This document shows positions 45,699 through 56,665 of a stretch of 64,000 bases of DNA, in pieces (within the stretch, counting starts at the first letter, position 1; every line of letters begins with the position of its first letter). The notes beneath the pieces are model-generated. The model had not been told where the DNA came from. It ran no database searches and worked only from the letters and a program-made list of their open reading frames with translations. Position numbers and translations under genes: made by a program. The stretch covers positions 1 through 64,000 of the forward strand of contig DASYXW010000012.1 of NCBI GenBank assembly GCA_035934405.1, written 5' to 3'. This DNA comes from DASYXW01 sp035934405 (GTDB lineage Bacteria; Acidobacteriota; Terriglobia; UBA7540).

Positions 45699-48600
45699 GT
45701 GATTCACAAGCTAACATGGCAAGGCACCACAACCGCGTTCGTAATGGCGCTGGGCATTTTCATTGGTGTGGCATCCATGAGTGCCGCGGCCCCACGCGCC
45801 GCCGAGGCCGGCGCCACAACTCCGAAATTTGACTCCGCCTTATATGGCGGCATGAAGTGGCGGCTCATCGGGCCCTACCGCGGCGGGCGCGTGATCGCCG
45901 TGAGCGGCGTCCCCGGCCAGCCGGAGGTGTTCTATTTCGGCGCGGTGAGCGGCGGGGTTTGGAAGACGACGAACGGCGGCGTCACCTGGACTCCGCTCAC
46001 CGACAAGGAGCCTTTCTGGTCGGTGGGTTCGATTGCCGTGGCGCCTTCGGACCCCAATGTGATTTACGTTGGCACCGGCGAGGCGTGCATCCGCGGAGAC
46101 ATTTCGCACGGCGACGGCGTGTACAAGTCGGAAGATGGCGGCAAGACCTGGAGGAACGTCGGGCTGAAGGATACTCAGACCATCAGCAAGGTGGTGGTGA
46201 ATCCACATGACTCGAACGAAGTATTCGTGGCGGCGCTCGGTCACGTGTTTGGACCGAATCCGGAGCGCGGCGTTTTCCGCTCCACCGATGGCGGCAGGAC
46301 CTGGGAGAAGGTGCTCTACAAAGACGATAAGACCGGCGGCATTGACATTGCTTTCGATCCTCACAATTCGCACATCCTGTTCGCGGCGCTGTGGGAGGCG
46401 TCGCGCACGCCGTACGGTCTGACGAGCGGGGGCGCGGGCAGCGGCTTGTATCGTTCCGGCGACGACGGCAAGACCTGGAAGAAGCTCGAAGGCGACGGAC
46501 TGCCGAAGGGAACGCTCGGACGCATCGGTGTGTCCGTTTCCGGGGCCGACGGCGACCGCGTCTACGCGCTCATTGAAGCCGGCGACAACCAGGGCGGCCT
46601 CTACCGCTCTGACGACGGCGGCGAAAAATGGACGCGGGCGAACGCCGAGCAACGCTTCACGCAGCGCGCCTGGTATTACATGCACGTCGTCGCTGACCCG
46701 AAGAGCGTGGACACGGTCTACATCCTCAACACCGGCATGTTCCGCTCCACCGACGGCGGCAAGAGCTTCAAGGTGATTCGCGCTCCGCACGGCGATCATC
46801 ACGCGTTGTGGATTGACCCGGCGAATCCGCAGCGGCTCATCAACGGCAACGACGGTGGGGCGACCGTCAGCGTGGACGGGGGCAAGACGTGGACGACGCT
46901 GTACAATCAGCCGACGGCTCAGTTCTACCACGTCATCGCCGACCATCGCTTCGCTTATTACGTTTATGGCGCACAGCAGGATAACACCTCGATCGCCATC
47001 GCCAGCCGCACCGATCACGGCTCGATTGACCGTGAGGACTGGTATTCGGTGGGGGGCGGTGAGAGCGGTTACATAGCGCCCGACCCGAAGGACCCGAACA
47101 TTGTTTACGCCGGTGACTACGAGGGCGGTCTCACGCGGCTCGATAAGCGCACGGGCGTGACCGAGCAGGTCTCGCCGTGGCACGAGCTCACCGATGGACT
47201 TGGCGCTGCGGGGCTGAAGTACCGCTTTCAGTGGACGGCGCCGATGGTCATCTCGCCGCACGATCCCCAGGTGATTTACTTCGGCGCGCAGGTGCTTTTC
47301 AAGAGCACCGACGGCGGAACAAGCTGGACCGCGATCAGCCCGGACCTGACGCGCAACGACAAATCGAAACAGGTGGTCTCAGGCGGGCCGATCACCAAAG
47401 ACGACACCGGTACTGAATACTACGACACGATTTTCAGCATCGCCGAGTCGCCGGTGGAGAAGGATCTGATTTGGGTGGGCAGCGACGACGGGCTTGTCCA
47501 CCTCACGCGTGACGGCGGCAAGACCTGGAGCGACGTTACACCGAAGGAAATGCCGAAGTGGAGTCTGGTGAGCCTGATTGAAGCCTCGCCGCGCAGCGCC
47601 GGCACGGCTTATCTGGCCATCGACCGCCACCGGCTGGACGATCTTCACCCTTACATCTACAAGACGAGCGACTACGGCAAGAGCTGGATGAGCATTACCA
47701 GCGGCATTCCGGCGAACGATACCGTCCACGCGGTGCGCGAGGACCCGGTGAAGCCGGACCTGCTCTATGCCGGGACCGAGAGCGGCGTGTACGTCTCGTT
47801 CGACGCGGGCGGCCATTGGCAATCGCTTCAACTCAACCTGCCGACGGCGCCGGTTCACGACCTCATCGTGAAGAACGACGACCTGGTGGCGGCGACCCAC
47901 GGGCGGGCCTTCTGGATTCTGGACGACATCACACCGTTGCGGCAACTCGACGCGCGGATCGCCGGCGAATCCGCCCACCTCTATGATCCGCGGCTGACCT
48001 ATCGCACGGAAGCAGCCGGCGGTCCTCCGCCGCATGGTCCGGTGGGCGAGAACGCGCCGGGCGGAGCCGTCATTGACTACTATCTGAAGGCCGCGCCGTC
48101 GCCTAAGGAAGCGGTGACGCTCGAGATTCTCGATTCGCGCGACAAGCTGGTGCGCGAGTATTCGAGCCGGAAGCCGCCGGAGCAGCCGCCGGAGAGCGAC
48201 GTCCCGGATGAAGCGCCCCGGCGCGAACGTCCCCTGCCCGTCAAGGCGGGCATGAATCGCTTCGTGTGGGACCTGCGATACCAAGGCGCGAGCAAGATTC
48301 ACAAGTACAGCTTGTGGGAATACCAAAGCGGGCTCAAGGGTCCGCTGGTGGTTCCGGGTGAGTATCAAGTGCGGCTGACGGCTGCGGGCAAGACTCTCAC
48401 CGCGCCGCTCGAGGTCAAGCTGGATCCACGGCTTTCGGCCTCGCCGGCGGACCTCGCGAAGCAGCTCGCCCTGGGGCTCGAGATACGCGACGAGCTGTCG
48501 CGCCTGAACGGCGCCGTGAACGAGATGGAAGACGTGCGCGCCCAGCTCAAACAACTGCGGATGGAACTTGGCAGAACCTCCGCAAACAAACCCCTCATCT

Positions 48601-48944
48601 CGGCCGGCGACGATCTGGCAAAGAAACTGAGCCCGATTGAAGAGAAGCTGTACGACGCGAAGATCGCGGCGTCGGAAGAATCACTGAACTACCCCATCGC
48701 GCTCGACGGCCAGCTTGCGGTGCTCGCGGGAGACGTCCAGGACGGTGATCGCGCCCCTTCCGAGCAGGACAACGCCCTGTTCAAGGACTTACACGCACAG
48801 CTCGGTCCCCAGCTCGCGGCATGGAGCGCAATCGAGAAGCACGAGGTCGCGGCCTTCAACGAGATCGCCCGCAAAGAAAACGTGCAGGCCATCGTCGTGC
48901 CTTCGGGAGGTGGCTCGGAGGCAAAATCGGGAATGAGTGATTGA
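45699..48944 (+). CDS. Secreted BNR/Asp-box (sortilin-like) repeat protein
   Basis: A 1081-residue exported protein. GTG 45699 follows GGGGGAGG and begins a signal peptide (TTAFVMALGIFIGVASMSAAA). The body has about eleven Asp-boxes of the type STDGGRTWEKV, SEDGGKTWRNV and STDGGTSWTAI, forming one or two seven-to-ten-bladed propellers as in sortilin/VPS10 and sialidases. The last 300 residues are different, with LEILDSRDKLVREY and RFVWDLRYQGASKIHKYSLW, a beta domain, then a helical segment (LGLEIRDELSRLNGAVNEME). Homologues are annotated as glycosyl hydrolases without proof of activity. A GTG at 45660 is also in frame. Confidence 0.87.
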   Translation: MIHKLTWQGTTTAFVMALGIFIGVASMSAAAPRAAEAGATTPKFDSALYGGMKWRLIGPYRGGRVIAVSGVPGQPEVFYFGAVSGGVWKTTNGGVTWTPLTDKEPFWSVGSIAVAPSDPNVIYVGTGEACIRGDISHGDGVYKSEDGGKTWRNVGLKDTQTISKVVVNPHDSNEVFVAALGHVFGPNPERGVFRSTDGGRTWEKVLYKDDKTGGIDIAFDPHNSHILFAALWEASRTPYGLTSGGAGSGLYRSGDDGKTWKKLEGDGLPKGTLGRIGVSVSGADGDRVYALIEAGDNQGGLYRSDDGGEKWTRANAEQRFTQRAWYYMHVVADPKSVDTVYILNTGMFRSTDGGKSFKVIRAPHGDHHALWIDPANPQRLINGNDGGATVSVDGGKTWTTLYNQPTAQFYHVIADHRFAYYVYGAQQDNTSIAIASRTDHGSIDREDWYSVGGGESGYIAPDPKDPNIVYAGDYEGGLTRLDKRTGVTEQVSPWHELTDGLGAAGLKYRFQWTAPMVISPHDPQVIYFGAQVLFKSTDGGTSWTAISPDLTRNDKSKQVVSGGPITKDDTGTEYYDTIFSIAESPVEKDLIWVGSDDGLVHLTRDGGKTWSDVTPKEMPKWSLVSLIEASPRSAGTAYLAIDRHRLDDLHPYIYKTSDYGKSWMSITSGIPANDTVHAVREDPVKPDLLYAGTESGVYVSFDAGGHWQSLQLNLPTAPVHDLIVKNDDLVAATHGRAFWILDDITPLRQLDARIAGESAHLYDPRLTYRTEAAGGPPPHGPVGENAPGGAVIDYYLKAAPSPKEAVTLEILDSRDKLVREYSSRKPPEQPPESDVPDEAPRRERPLPVKAGMNRFVWDLRYQGASKIHKYSLWEYQSGLKGPLVVPGEYQVRLTAAGKTLTAPLEVKLDPRLSASPADLAKQLALGLEIRDELSRLNGAVNEMEDVRAQLKQLRMELGRTSANKPLISAGDDLAKKLSPIEEKLYDAKIAASEESLNYPIALDGQLAVLAGDVQDGDRAPSEQDNALFKDLHAQLGPQLAAWSAIEKHEVAAFNEIARKENVQAIVVPSGGGSEAKSGMSD

Positions 48945-49010
48945 GCCATTGAGTGATTGGGTGACAGAGACATTGACTCAATGAGTCAATGAATCAATGA
49001 TTCAATCAAT

Positions 49011-49028
<18 letters not shown>
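48930..49028. repeat. STRR-like tract, convergent junction
   Basis: TGATTGAGCCATTGAGTGAT-type units followed by the inverted form. CATTGACTCA, one base, TGAGTCAATG (48971-48991) is a perfect inverted repeat. The tract supplies the last codons (MSD and LSD) and the stop codons of both convergent genes. Confidence 0.85.
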
Positions 49029-50933
<1,905 letters not shown>

Positions 50934-51436
50934 GCCTCGCTCGCCGTGGCGCCGAACTGGCGCCCAACCGCGCTGGTAAGTATAGCGGATTTCAGATTTG
51001 CTGCGCGGGTTGGAAGGTGGATGCGCCCCGGGGAACCGCCCCTCCGCCAGGGGCCTTAGGGCCACAAAAATCCGGAAGCGACTGGCGCAGGCTTGGGCCT
51101 AGAGTGCGCGAATGGGAGGGCACAAACTGCGTTTTTGTAATACGCCACGTCGCGCCGGTCCGGGATAAGGTGGATCGTTTGTTTTCATATACCTAACGGT
51201 TTCGTTTGGCGTTTTTTGACCCTTTTATGTTATTTTTATAGATAACAAATTGTTCCAAATTATATTTCTATATTAGTTATCTATTGTCACACCGCTTTCA
51301 AATCTGTTTGCCGGGCAGCGCCACTCGGGGCGCCGACCTTTAGGTCAGCATGTCCGCGTCCGGCGCCGCGACGCCCGGAGGGCCGGCGCCAGGACATCAT
51401 TGCCGGCCTGAAGGCCGGCGCGCAGCAAACCGCTGC
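50934..51436. other. Intergenic region with AT-rich island and palindromes
   Basis: Positions 51190-51300 are strongly AT-rich with ATAGATAAC (51238-51246) inverted as GTTATCTAT (51276-51284), plus TTGACC-17-TAGATA (51216-51244) on the plus strand. Positions 51335-51420 hold nested palindromes: GACCTTTAGGTC, ATGTCC/GGACAT and GCCGGCCTGAAGGCCGGC (51402-51419). The latter group may terminate the SBBP gene. No gene is seen. Confidence 0.5.
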
Positions 51437-54400
51437 TTAGCCGGTTACCGTCACCGTCACCGTGGTGCTGTGCGCGAGCGAGTTGGATGTGCCGGTGATG
51501 GTAAACGTATAGGTCCCGGGCAGCGTCCCCGGCGACACCGTGGCGCTGGAGCCGCCGCACGAGACACCCAGGATGACGAAGAGCATGGTGGCCGCGAGCG
51601 CCAGCCCCATCAGGCGCTTTCGCCGCGCGATCGCGAGCGCCAAAGCCGTGAGGCCCAGGAGCCACGCGAACCAGGGCAACCGAAGGAGCATGCCCGGTCC
51701 CGGCAGCAAGTGAGGCGGACCCGAAACCGGCGCGAGGCCGGCCGGAGCGAGGGTTGAGACGGTCACCGTGGCCGTCCCAGGTGTTGTGCCGCTGGGCGTG
51801 ACGGAAGCGGGCGAAACCGTGCAGGAGCCGAGGAATCCCGTCGGCGCCGTGCAGGCCAGCGCCACGGCCGAATTGAAGCCGCCGACGGAGGCCTCGGTCA
51901 AGCTAAAGGTGGCGGACCGTCCTGCGCTCACGCTGGCGCTTGTGGGCGAGGCGGCGGTGGTGAAGTCAGCGCCCATCCCCGAGAGCGCGACGCTCTGTGG
52001 ACTGTCCGGGGCGTTATCGGCAATCGAGAGCATGGCACTGCGGCTGGCTGTGGAGGACGGCATCGGTGTGAAGGTTGCCATGATCGTGCACGAGGTCCCC
52101 GTCGCAAGACTCGCGCCGCAGGTGTTCGCCGAGATCTTGAAATCTCCGGCGTTGGTTCCGGTCAGAGTGACGTTGATGGCGCTCAGGGTGGCATTGCCGC
52201 TGTTCGTGACCGTCACGGACTGCGCGGCGCTGGTGACGCCGATATTCTCGCTGTTAAAGTTCAGGCTGGTAGGCGCGAGGGTCACCGCCGACGCCACACC
52301 CGTGCCGGTCAGGGTGATCGTCTGCGGGCTGTTCGGGGCGCTGTCGGTGATAGTGAGCGTGCCGTTGGCGCTTCCGGACTTGGTGGGTGCGAAGGTCACA
52401 TTAATCTTGCAGTTCAACCCCGGCCCGACGCTCGCGCCGCAGGTGTTGGTCTCGGCGTAGGGAGCGCTCACGGCAATGCTGGTGATGTTGAGCGTTGCCG
52501 CGCCGGTGTTGGTCAGTGTCACCTGCTGCGATACGCTGGTTGAGCCAACGCTCTGGCTGAAGGTGAGGCTGGCGGGCGCGAGCGTCACGAGCGAACTCGT
52601 CCCCGTGCCGGTGAGGGTAACCACCTGAGGAGTATTGGTGGCGTTGTCGGCAATCGTGACCGCTCCGCTGCGGGCGCCGGTCGCCGTGGGCGTGAAGGTC
52701 ACCGCGATCGCGCAACTGGCGCCGACGGCCACCGGCGTACTCGTCGAGCACGTGGTTCCGGTTATCGCCACAGCGAAGTCACCACTCGGCGTGATGCTGG
52801 TAATCGTGAGGCTTGTGGCGCCGTTGTTGGTCAAGGTCGCCGTCTGGGCGCCGCTCGCGGTGTTCAGGAGCTGCGGCCCAAAGGAGATGACGCTGGGTAC
52901 CGTCTCGACCGACGCTGCCGCGACCAGCTTGAACACCAGGGCGGCGTTGCAGGCTCCGGTGCCGGATAAGAGGCACGACGATTGAAAGGCTCCGGGCGTG
53001 GTGGGGAAGTCAGAGGAAGTGGTAAACCCGGCGATGTACGCGTTGGCCGAACTATCGAGAACAATCTTGTCGCCTTCGTCGTGGGCGCTGCCGCCGAGGT
53101 AGGTGGAGTAAAGCAGGGGCGGCGTGGCGGTCGCATTGAGACTGCTCACGAAAGCGTCGTCGCAGGGAAGGCCGCTGCAAACCGATTGAATGGGGCTCGC
53201 CACGGGAAAGTTCGTGGACTGCGTGTTGCCGGTCACATAGGCGTTGCCGTTCACATCCACGGCAATCGAATTGCCGCGGTCGAAACCGCTGCCTCCGAGA
53301 TAGGTGGAGTAGACAAAGGGAGCGGTCCCCGTCGGATTGACCTTGGTCACAAAGGCGTCGTCCGCGAGGTTGGCCGGGCCTCCCCCAAAAGTGCTCTGCG
53401 CCACGCCGGCAGTCACCGGGAAGTTGCTCGACCCGGTCTCGCCCGTCACATAGGCGTCGCCTGCGACATCGAGAGCGATGCCGAAACCGAAGTCGTCGCC
53501 CGAGCCGCCGAGATAGGTGAAATAGACGAGCCCCGGTGTGCCGGACTGCGCGGGATCGATCTCGGCCACAAAGGCGTCGCTGCCGCCTCCATTGGCTGTC
53601 TGGGCCGCGCCCGCGGTTGCAACGATATTCGTTGAACTGGTTTCACCTGCCACATAGACCTTGCACTTCGAACTGCAACCTGCCGGGATGGCAAGGTCGT
53701 GGCCGATGTCATTGCCCGTGCCGCCGAGGTACGTGCCGTAGTTGAGCGGCGCGCCTCCGGACGGGTTGAGCTCCACGACGAAGGCATCGAAACCCCCGCC
53801 TGTCGCGATCTGGTAAGGGAACTGGGTGGTGGGAAAGTCGGTGGACGCGGTGACTCCGGTGATGTAGGTATCGCCACTCGAATCGACGGCGATGGCGTTA
53901 CCCTGGTCGTCCAGGCTGCCGCCGAGGTAGGTGGAGAAAAGAAGCGAGGCGCCGCCCGCTGTCAGCTTGGAGACGAAAACATCGTTGCCGCCCTTGAGCG
54001 CGGTCTGTTTCACTCCGGCTGTTGTGGGGAAGTTGGTGGAATTGGTCGCGCCGGTGATGTAGGCGTTGCCGGAAGCGTCCACGGCGATGCCGAAGCCGGT
54101 GTCGGTGCCGCTGCCGCCGAGATAGGTGGAGTACACTTGCGCCGTGCCGGTGGGATTCAGTTCGGTCACGAAAACGTTCTGGGTGCCCTTGAGGCTCGGC
54201 TGGAAAACACCGCCGGTAACAGGGAAGTCTACGGAAGTGGTGCCACCGGTGATAAAGGCGTCGCCGGTCGCATCGACCGCGATGCTGCTGGCGCTGGTCG
54301 TCGCCGTGCCGCCCAGGAACGTGGAGTATCCGAGCGCCGGGTCAATGATCAAAGGTCTCGTCCGGTCGTACGTGCCAACCTCGAACGTCACTTGATCACC

Positions 54401-55333
54401 CGTTAAGCGGTAATGGCCGGCGACCGGGGTTCGGGATTCGGGATTCGGGGTTCGCGAGGTTTGATACACGACGGGCTTGTGGAACACGACCTCGCCGTGA
54501 TCCGTGCGAACTATCAGATCGCCATTCGCCGCGATTCGTAAGGGCGCATCGATGGCCGCGGCGACCGCCCAGGGCGGTTCACGAACCGCCCCTACGCGCA
54601 GCGCAATGAGGTTGGGATCGGCTCCGGGCGCGACCACAAAGTCGTATTCCAATCGTCCCTGGGTGCCGTAATAGGCCAAGTCCACGCCGGGATACACGCC
54701 TTGATACACCACCCGGCCGTACGTTGGGACGTTGGCGCGCCACCGGGCCGGGCGGTTGCCGATGAAGTAGTTGGCCTTGCCAGGGAGTTCATTCGCCCCG
54801 CGCACGCTGGCGTTGGGATTGGCTCCGACAAGCTTCATTCGCAGGACGGCCGGGAATAGGGATTCGCTGTTCGAGCTTCGGTGAGCCAGAATCCTTCGAT
54901 CACCTGACTCCTGACTCCTGACTCCTGACTTCTGGGCTGGTCCTTGGCCCCTGACCCCCGGCCCCTGTAATTCCAGGACCGCTTCTTCCCCGGTCAGGAA
55001 CAGACCATATCCCCTGCCGCGCGCCAGGAACTTGACCCGAGGGTCGGTCTGGCCCTGGTTCGCTTCGAAACTGAGTGGCAGCCGCCCGTATTCGCCAGCC
55101 AGCCTCGATACCATCGGCGCCAGCCGCGCCCGCGCTTGAGGATTCACGCCCGACGGCGCAGCGCCGTTTGCATTCTGCCGGTCTTGCCGCGCGCGGGCCC
55201 CAGTGACCGCAGGCGGTGTAATTTCGATATAAGAACAAATGAGCGCTAGGACGATTGTCGCCACCCACCAGCCGAGCTTGTGGCCGAACTTGTGGCCGAG
55301 CTTGTGGATTGTCCGCGACGGTACACGTTGCAT
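51437..55333 (-). CDS. Giant secreted SBBP-repeat protein with Hydin-like domains
   Basis: A 1298-residue exported protein. ATG 55333 follows AAGGAG; a membrane segment is at WWVATIVLALICSYIEITPP. A DUF7948-like N-terminal domain starts at LPLSFEANQGQTDPRVKFLA and runs to RPLIIDPALGYSTFLGG. About eight SBBP units follow (YSTYLGGSGTDTGFGIAVDA, GNAYVTGNTQSTNFPV). Four choice-of-anchor-D/Hydin-like Ig domains come next, then an Ig-like domain, two hydrophobic C-terminal segments around LPWFAWLLGLTALALAIARR, and a short tail. The N-terminal domain is interrupted by three repeat-encoded loops (54420-54970). The SBBP part should be a beta-propeller. Surface location is likely, function unknown. Confidence 0.87.
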   Translation of the reverse strand: MQRVPSRTIHKLGHKFGHKLGWWVATIVLALICSYIEITPPAVTGARARQDRQNANGAAPSGVNPQARARLAPMVSRLAGEYGRLPLSFEANQGQTDPRVKFLARGRGYGLFLTGEEAVLELQGPGVRGQGPAQKSGVRSQESGDRRILAHRSSNSESLFPAVLRMKLVGANPNASVRGANELPGKANYFIGNRPARWRANVPTYGRVVYQGVYPGVDLAYYGTQGRLEYDFVVAPGADPNLIALRVGAVREPPWAVAAAIDAPLRIAANGDLIVRTDHGEVVFHKPVVYQTSRTPNPESRTPVAGHYRLTGDQVTFEVGTYDRTRPLIIDPALGYSTFLGGTATTSASSIAVDATGDAFITGGTTSVDFPVTGGVFQPSLKGTQNVFVTELNPTGTAQVYSTYLGGSGTDTGFGIAVDASGNAYITGATNSTNFPTTAGVKQTALKGGNDVFVSKLTAGGASLLFSTYLGGSLDDQGNAIAVDSSGDTYITGVTASTDFPTTQFPYQIATGGGFDAFVVELNPSGGAPLNYGTYLGGTGNDIGHDLAIPAGCSSKCKVYVAGETSSTNIVATAGAAQTANGGGSDAFVAEIDPAQSGTPGLVYFTYLGGSGDDFGFGIALDVAGDAYVTGETGSSNFPVTAGVAQSTFGGGPANLADDAFVTKVNPTGTAPFVYSTYLGGSGFDRGNSIAVDVNGNAYVTGNTQSTNFPVASPIQSVCSGLPCDDAFVSSLNATATPPLLYSTYLGGSAHDEGDKIVLDSSANAYIAGFTTSSDFPTTPGAFQSSCLLSGTGACNAALVFKLVAAASVETVPSVISFGPQLLNTASGAQTATLTNNGATSLTITSITPSGDFAVAITGTTCSTSTPVAVGASCAIAVTFTPTATGARSGAVTIADNATNTPQVVTLTGTGTSSLVTLAPASLTFSQSVGSTSVSQQVTLTNTGAATLNITSIAVSAPYAETNTCGASVGPGLNCKINVTFAPTKSGSANGTLTITDSAPNSPQTITLTGTGVASAVTLAPTSLNFNSENIGVTSAAQSVTVTNSGNATLSAINVTLTGTNAGDFKISANTCGASLATGTSCTIMATFTPMPSSTASRSAMLSIADNAPDSPQSVALSGMGADFTTAASPTSASVSAGRSATFSLTEASVGGFNSAVALACTAPTGFLGSCTVSPASVTPSGTTPGTATVTVSTLAPAGLAPVSGPPHLLPGPGMLLRLPWFAWLLGLTALALAIARRKRLMGLALAATMLFVILGVSCGGSSATVSPGTLPGTYTFTITGTSNSLAHSTTVTVTVTG
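54425..54455. repeat. STRR-like tract inside the SBBP gene (1)
   Basis: Units of CGAATCC/CGAACCC (plus strand GGGTTCGGGATTCGGGATTC). On the minus strand they encode RTPNPESRTPV, replacing the usual loop between VVYQ and AGHYRL. Confidence 0.8.
54572..54597. repeat. In-frame REP-like palindrome in the SBBP gene
   Basis: GGGCGGTTC-AC-GAACCGCCC followed by CTACGC. Read on the minus strand it begins GTAGGGGCGG, the same head as the 33-nt units at 24084, and encodes VGAVREPPWA. Confidence 0.8.
54898..54968. repeat. STRR-like tract inside the SBBP gene (2)
   Basis: CTGACTC/CTGACTT units in five near-identical copies followed by GGCCCCTGACCCCCGGCCCC. On the minus strand they encode GPGVRGQGPAQKSGVRSQES in a loop of the N-terminal domain. 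Confidence 0.85.
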
Positions 55334-55403
55334 AGAGTCTCCTTCAGATTGAACTCCCCGGAGATATAAGTCCCCAGAACAGAGCACTAAGGCTAAACCA
55401 TGA

Positions 55404-55432
55404 TGTTTACCATCGAAATAAACCAGCGTCAA
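55404..55432 (-). promoter_or_regulatory. Possible promoter of the SBBP gene
   Basis: Read on the minus strand: TTGACG (55432-55427), 17 bases, TAAACA (55409-55404). It would give a leader of about 65 bases. Confidence 0.45.
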
Positions 55433-55591
55433 CCTGAATCGTGACTGTTGTTCATTGCGTCAATACGCCGACCGTAGCTTAACTTTAATCCACAGACAGA
55501 ATGTGAATGCGGCCTCCGGTAGGGTAATGCGACCCAGCAACGTCTCGGGAAGGCAGCCTTTAGGCAGCCGTATGGCTCGTATAGCCGTTTC

Positions 55592-55619
55592 TTGACAACG
55601 AGCGCCGGGCGGTTATAAT
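55592..55619 (+). promoter_or_regulatory. Promoter of the fatty-acid synthesis operon
   Basis: Both hexamers are perfect consensus, TTGACA (55592-55597) and TATAAT (55614-55619), with a 16-base spacer. Initiation near 55626 is before the proposed yceD GTG at 55646 and excludes the in-frame TTG at 55625. Confidence 0.85.
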
Positions 55620-55645
55620 TTAACTTGCCTGCAACCGGGGGCGCC

Positions 55646-56158
55646 GTGTTTATTCGCCTGGAAGAATTAAAGCTCCACCGGATTTCGTTCTCCAAGACCT
55701 ATCCGGAGGGGGCGCTGGACTACCATACCTCGGACTTTCAGCAGTCGGGTGACCTCAAGGTCCAAGGCGTGGCCGAACTCGCCGGCGCGGAGATTCATCT
55801 TCGCGGCGGCCTCGCAACCCGGGTGGTAACCACCTGCGACCGCTGCCTCGACACCGTCGAGGTGCCGGTGGAGACGGACTTCGACCTGTTTTACCGGCCC
55901 GAGTCAACCATCGGGCGGGAGGAAGAGGTGGAGATCTCGCCCGCCGAGCTTGAAGTGGGGTTCTACGCCGGGGACGGCATCGACCTGGCCGAGGTGATTA
56001 CGGAGCAGGTGAATCTGTTCATGCCGATGAAGGTGGTCTGCCGGGCCGAATGCAAGGGCCTCTGCCCGGTGTGCAAAAAGAACCTGAACCGGGGTGAATG
56101 CCAGTGTGCGCCACAGCTTTTGCACAACTCGCCTTTCGCATCGCTGCTCGGTGAATAG
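55646..56158 (+). CDS. yceD: YceD/DUF177 family protein
   Basis: A 170-residue DUF177 protein, which in most bacteria precedes rpmF, as here. In E. coli and plants its relatives affect 23S rRNA accumulation. Visible are the conserved VVTTCDRCLDTVEVPVETDF block and a C-terminal zinc-like Cys set, CRAECKGLCPVCKKNLNRGE with CQC after it. The GTG at 55646 follows GGGGG and lies downstream of the predicted transcription start. It is the first gene of the rpmF-plsX-fab operon. Confidence 0.88.
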   Translation: MFIRLEELKLHRISFSKTYPEGALDYHTSDFQQSGDLKVQGVAELAGAEIHLRGGLATRVVTTCDRCLDTVEVPVETDFDLFYRPESTIGREEEVEISPAELEVGFYAGDGIDLAEVITEQVNLFMPMKVVCRAECKGLCPVCKKNLNRGECQCAPQLLHNSPFASLLGE

Positions 56159-56166
56159 CGGGATTC

Positions 56167-56277
56167 GTAGCGCCAGGGAGCGAACCTCGGGCAAAGGGCT
56201 TTGCCCTTGATACCCCGTAGCGCCGCCATCTTGGCGGCATCGGGAAGCAACAATGCCGGCTGGGAGCTGGCGCTACA
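56167..56277. repeat. GTAGCGCCA-bounded palindromic element
   Basis: Terminal inverted repeats GTAGCGCCA (56167-56175) and TGGCGCTAC (56268-56276) enclose hairpins GGGCAAAGGGCTTTGCCC (56189-56206) and GCCGCCATCTTGGCGGC (56222-56238). It lies between yceD and rpmF and belongs to the same broad family as 12515-12568. Confidence 0.75.
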
Positions 56278-56375
56278 GCGGGAACAAACCCGGACACATC
56301 CTTCGGCATGGCGCAACCCATGCCCCTGACGATGTTTCCTTCAGTTCCGAATCTGATGATTGAAAGAGGAATGCC

Positions 56376-56561
56376 ATGCCGAATCCGAAACGACGACACT
56401 CCAAAGCGCGGCGCAACCGCCGCCGGGCGCATGACTACTTGACGGCGCCGGCGCTGGCGGAGTGTCCGCACTGCCATGAAATGAAGCTTCCGCACAATGC
56501 CTGCCCGCACTGCGGTTACTATCGAGGCCGGGAAGCGATACTGGTGGAAGAGCAAGCCTGA
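56376..56561 (+). CDS. rpmF: 50S ribosomal protein L32
   Basis: A 61-residue L32. The N-terminus MPNPKRRHSKARRNRRRAHD is the universal basic segment, and CPHCHEMKLPHNACPHCGYY keeps all four zinc-binding cysteines. GAGGAA precedes the ATG. It follows yceD and precedes plsX, the standard bacterial order that couples ribosome and membrane-lipid synthesis. Confidence 0.97.
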   Translation: MPNPKRRHSKARRNRRRAHDYLTAPALAECPHCHEMKLPHNACPHCGYYRGREAILVEEQA

Positions 56562-56582
56562 AGAGCAGGGATCGGAGGCCGG

Positions 56583-56665
56583 ATGTCGGGGGTCCGGCCC
56601 GCATTAGAGCATCAAATGGCGCATGGGCGCTTGATCCCTGACCCCCGAACCCTGACCCCTGTCCT
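56583..56665. repeat. STRR-like tract before plsX
   Basis: ATCCCTGACCCCCGAACCCT-type units end exactly at the plsX start codon, where a ribosome-binding site would be expected and none is clear. Confidence 0.75.
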
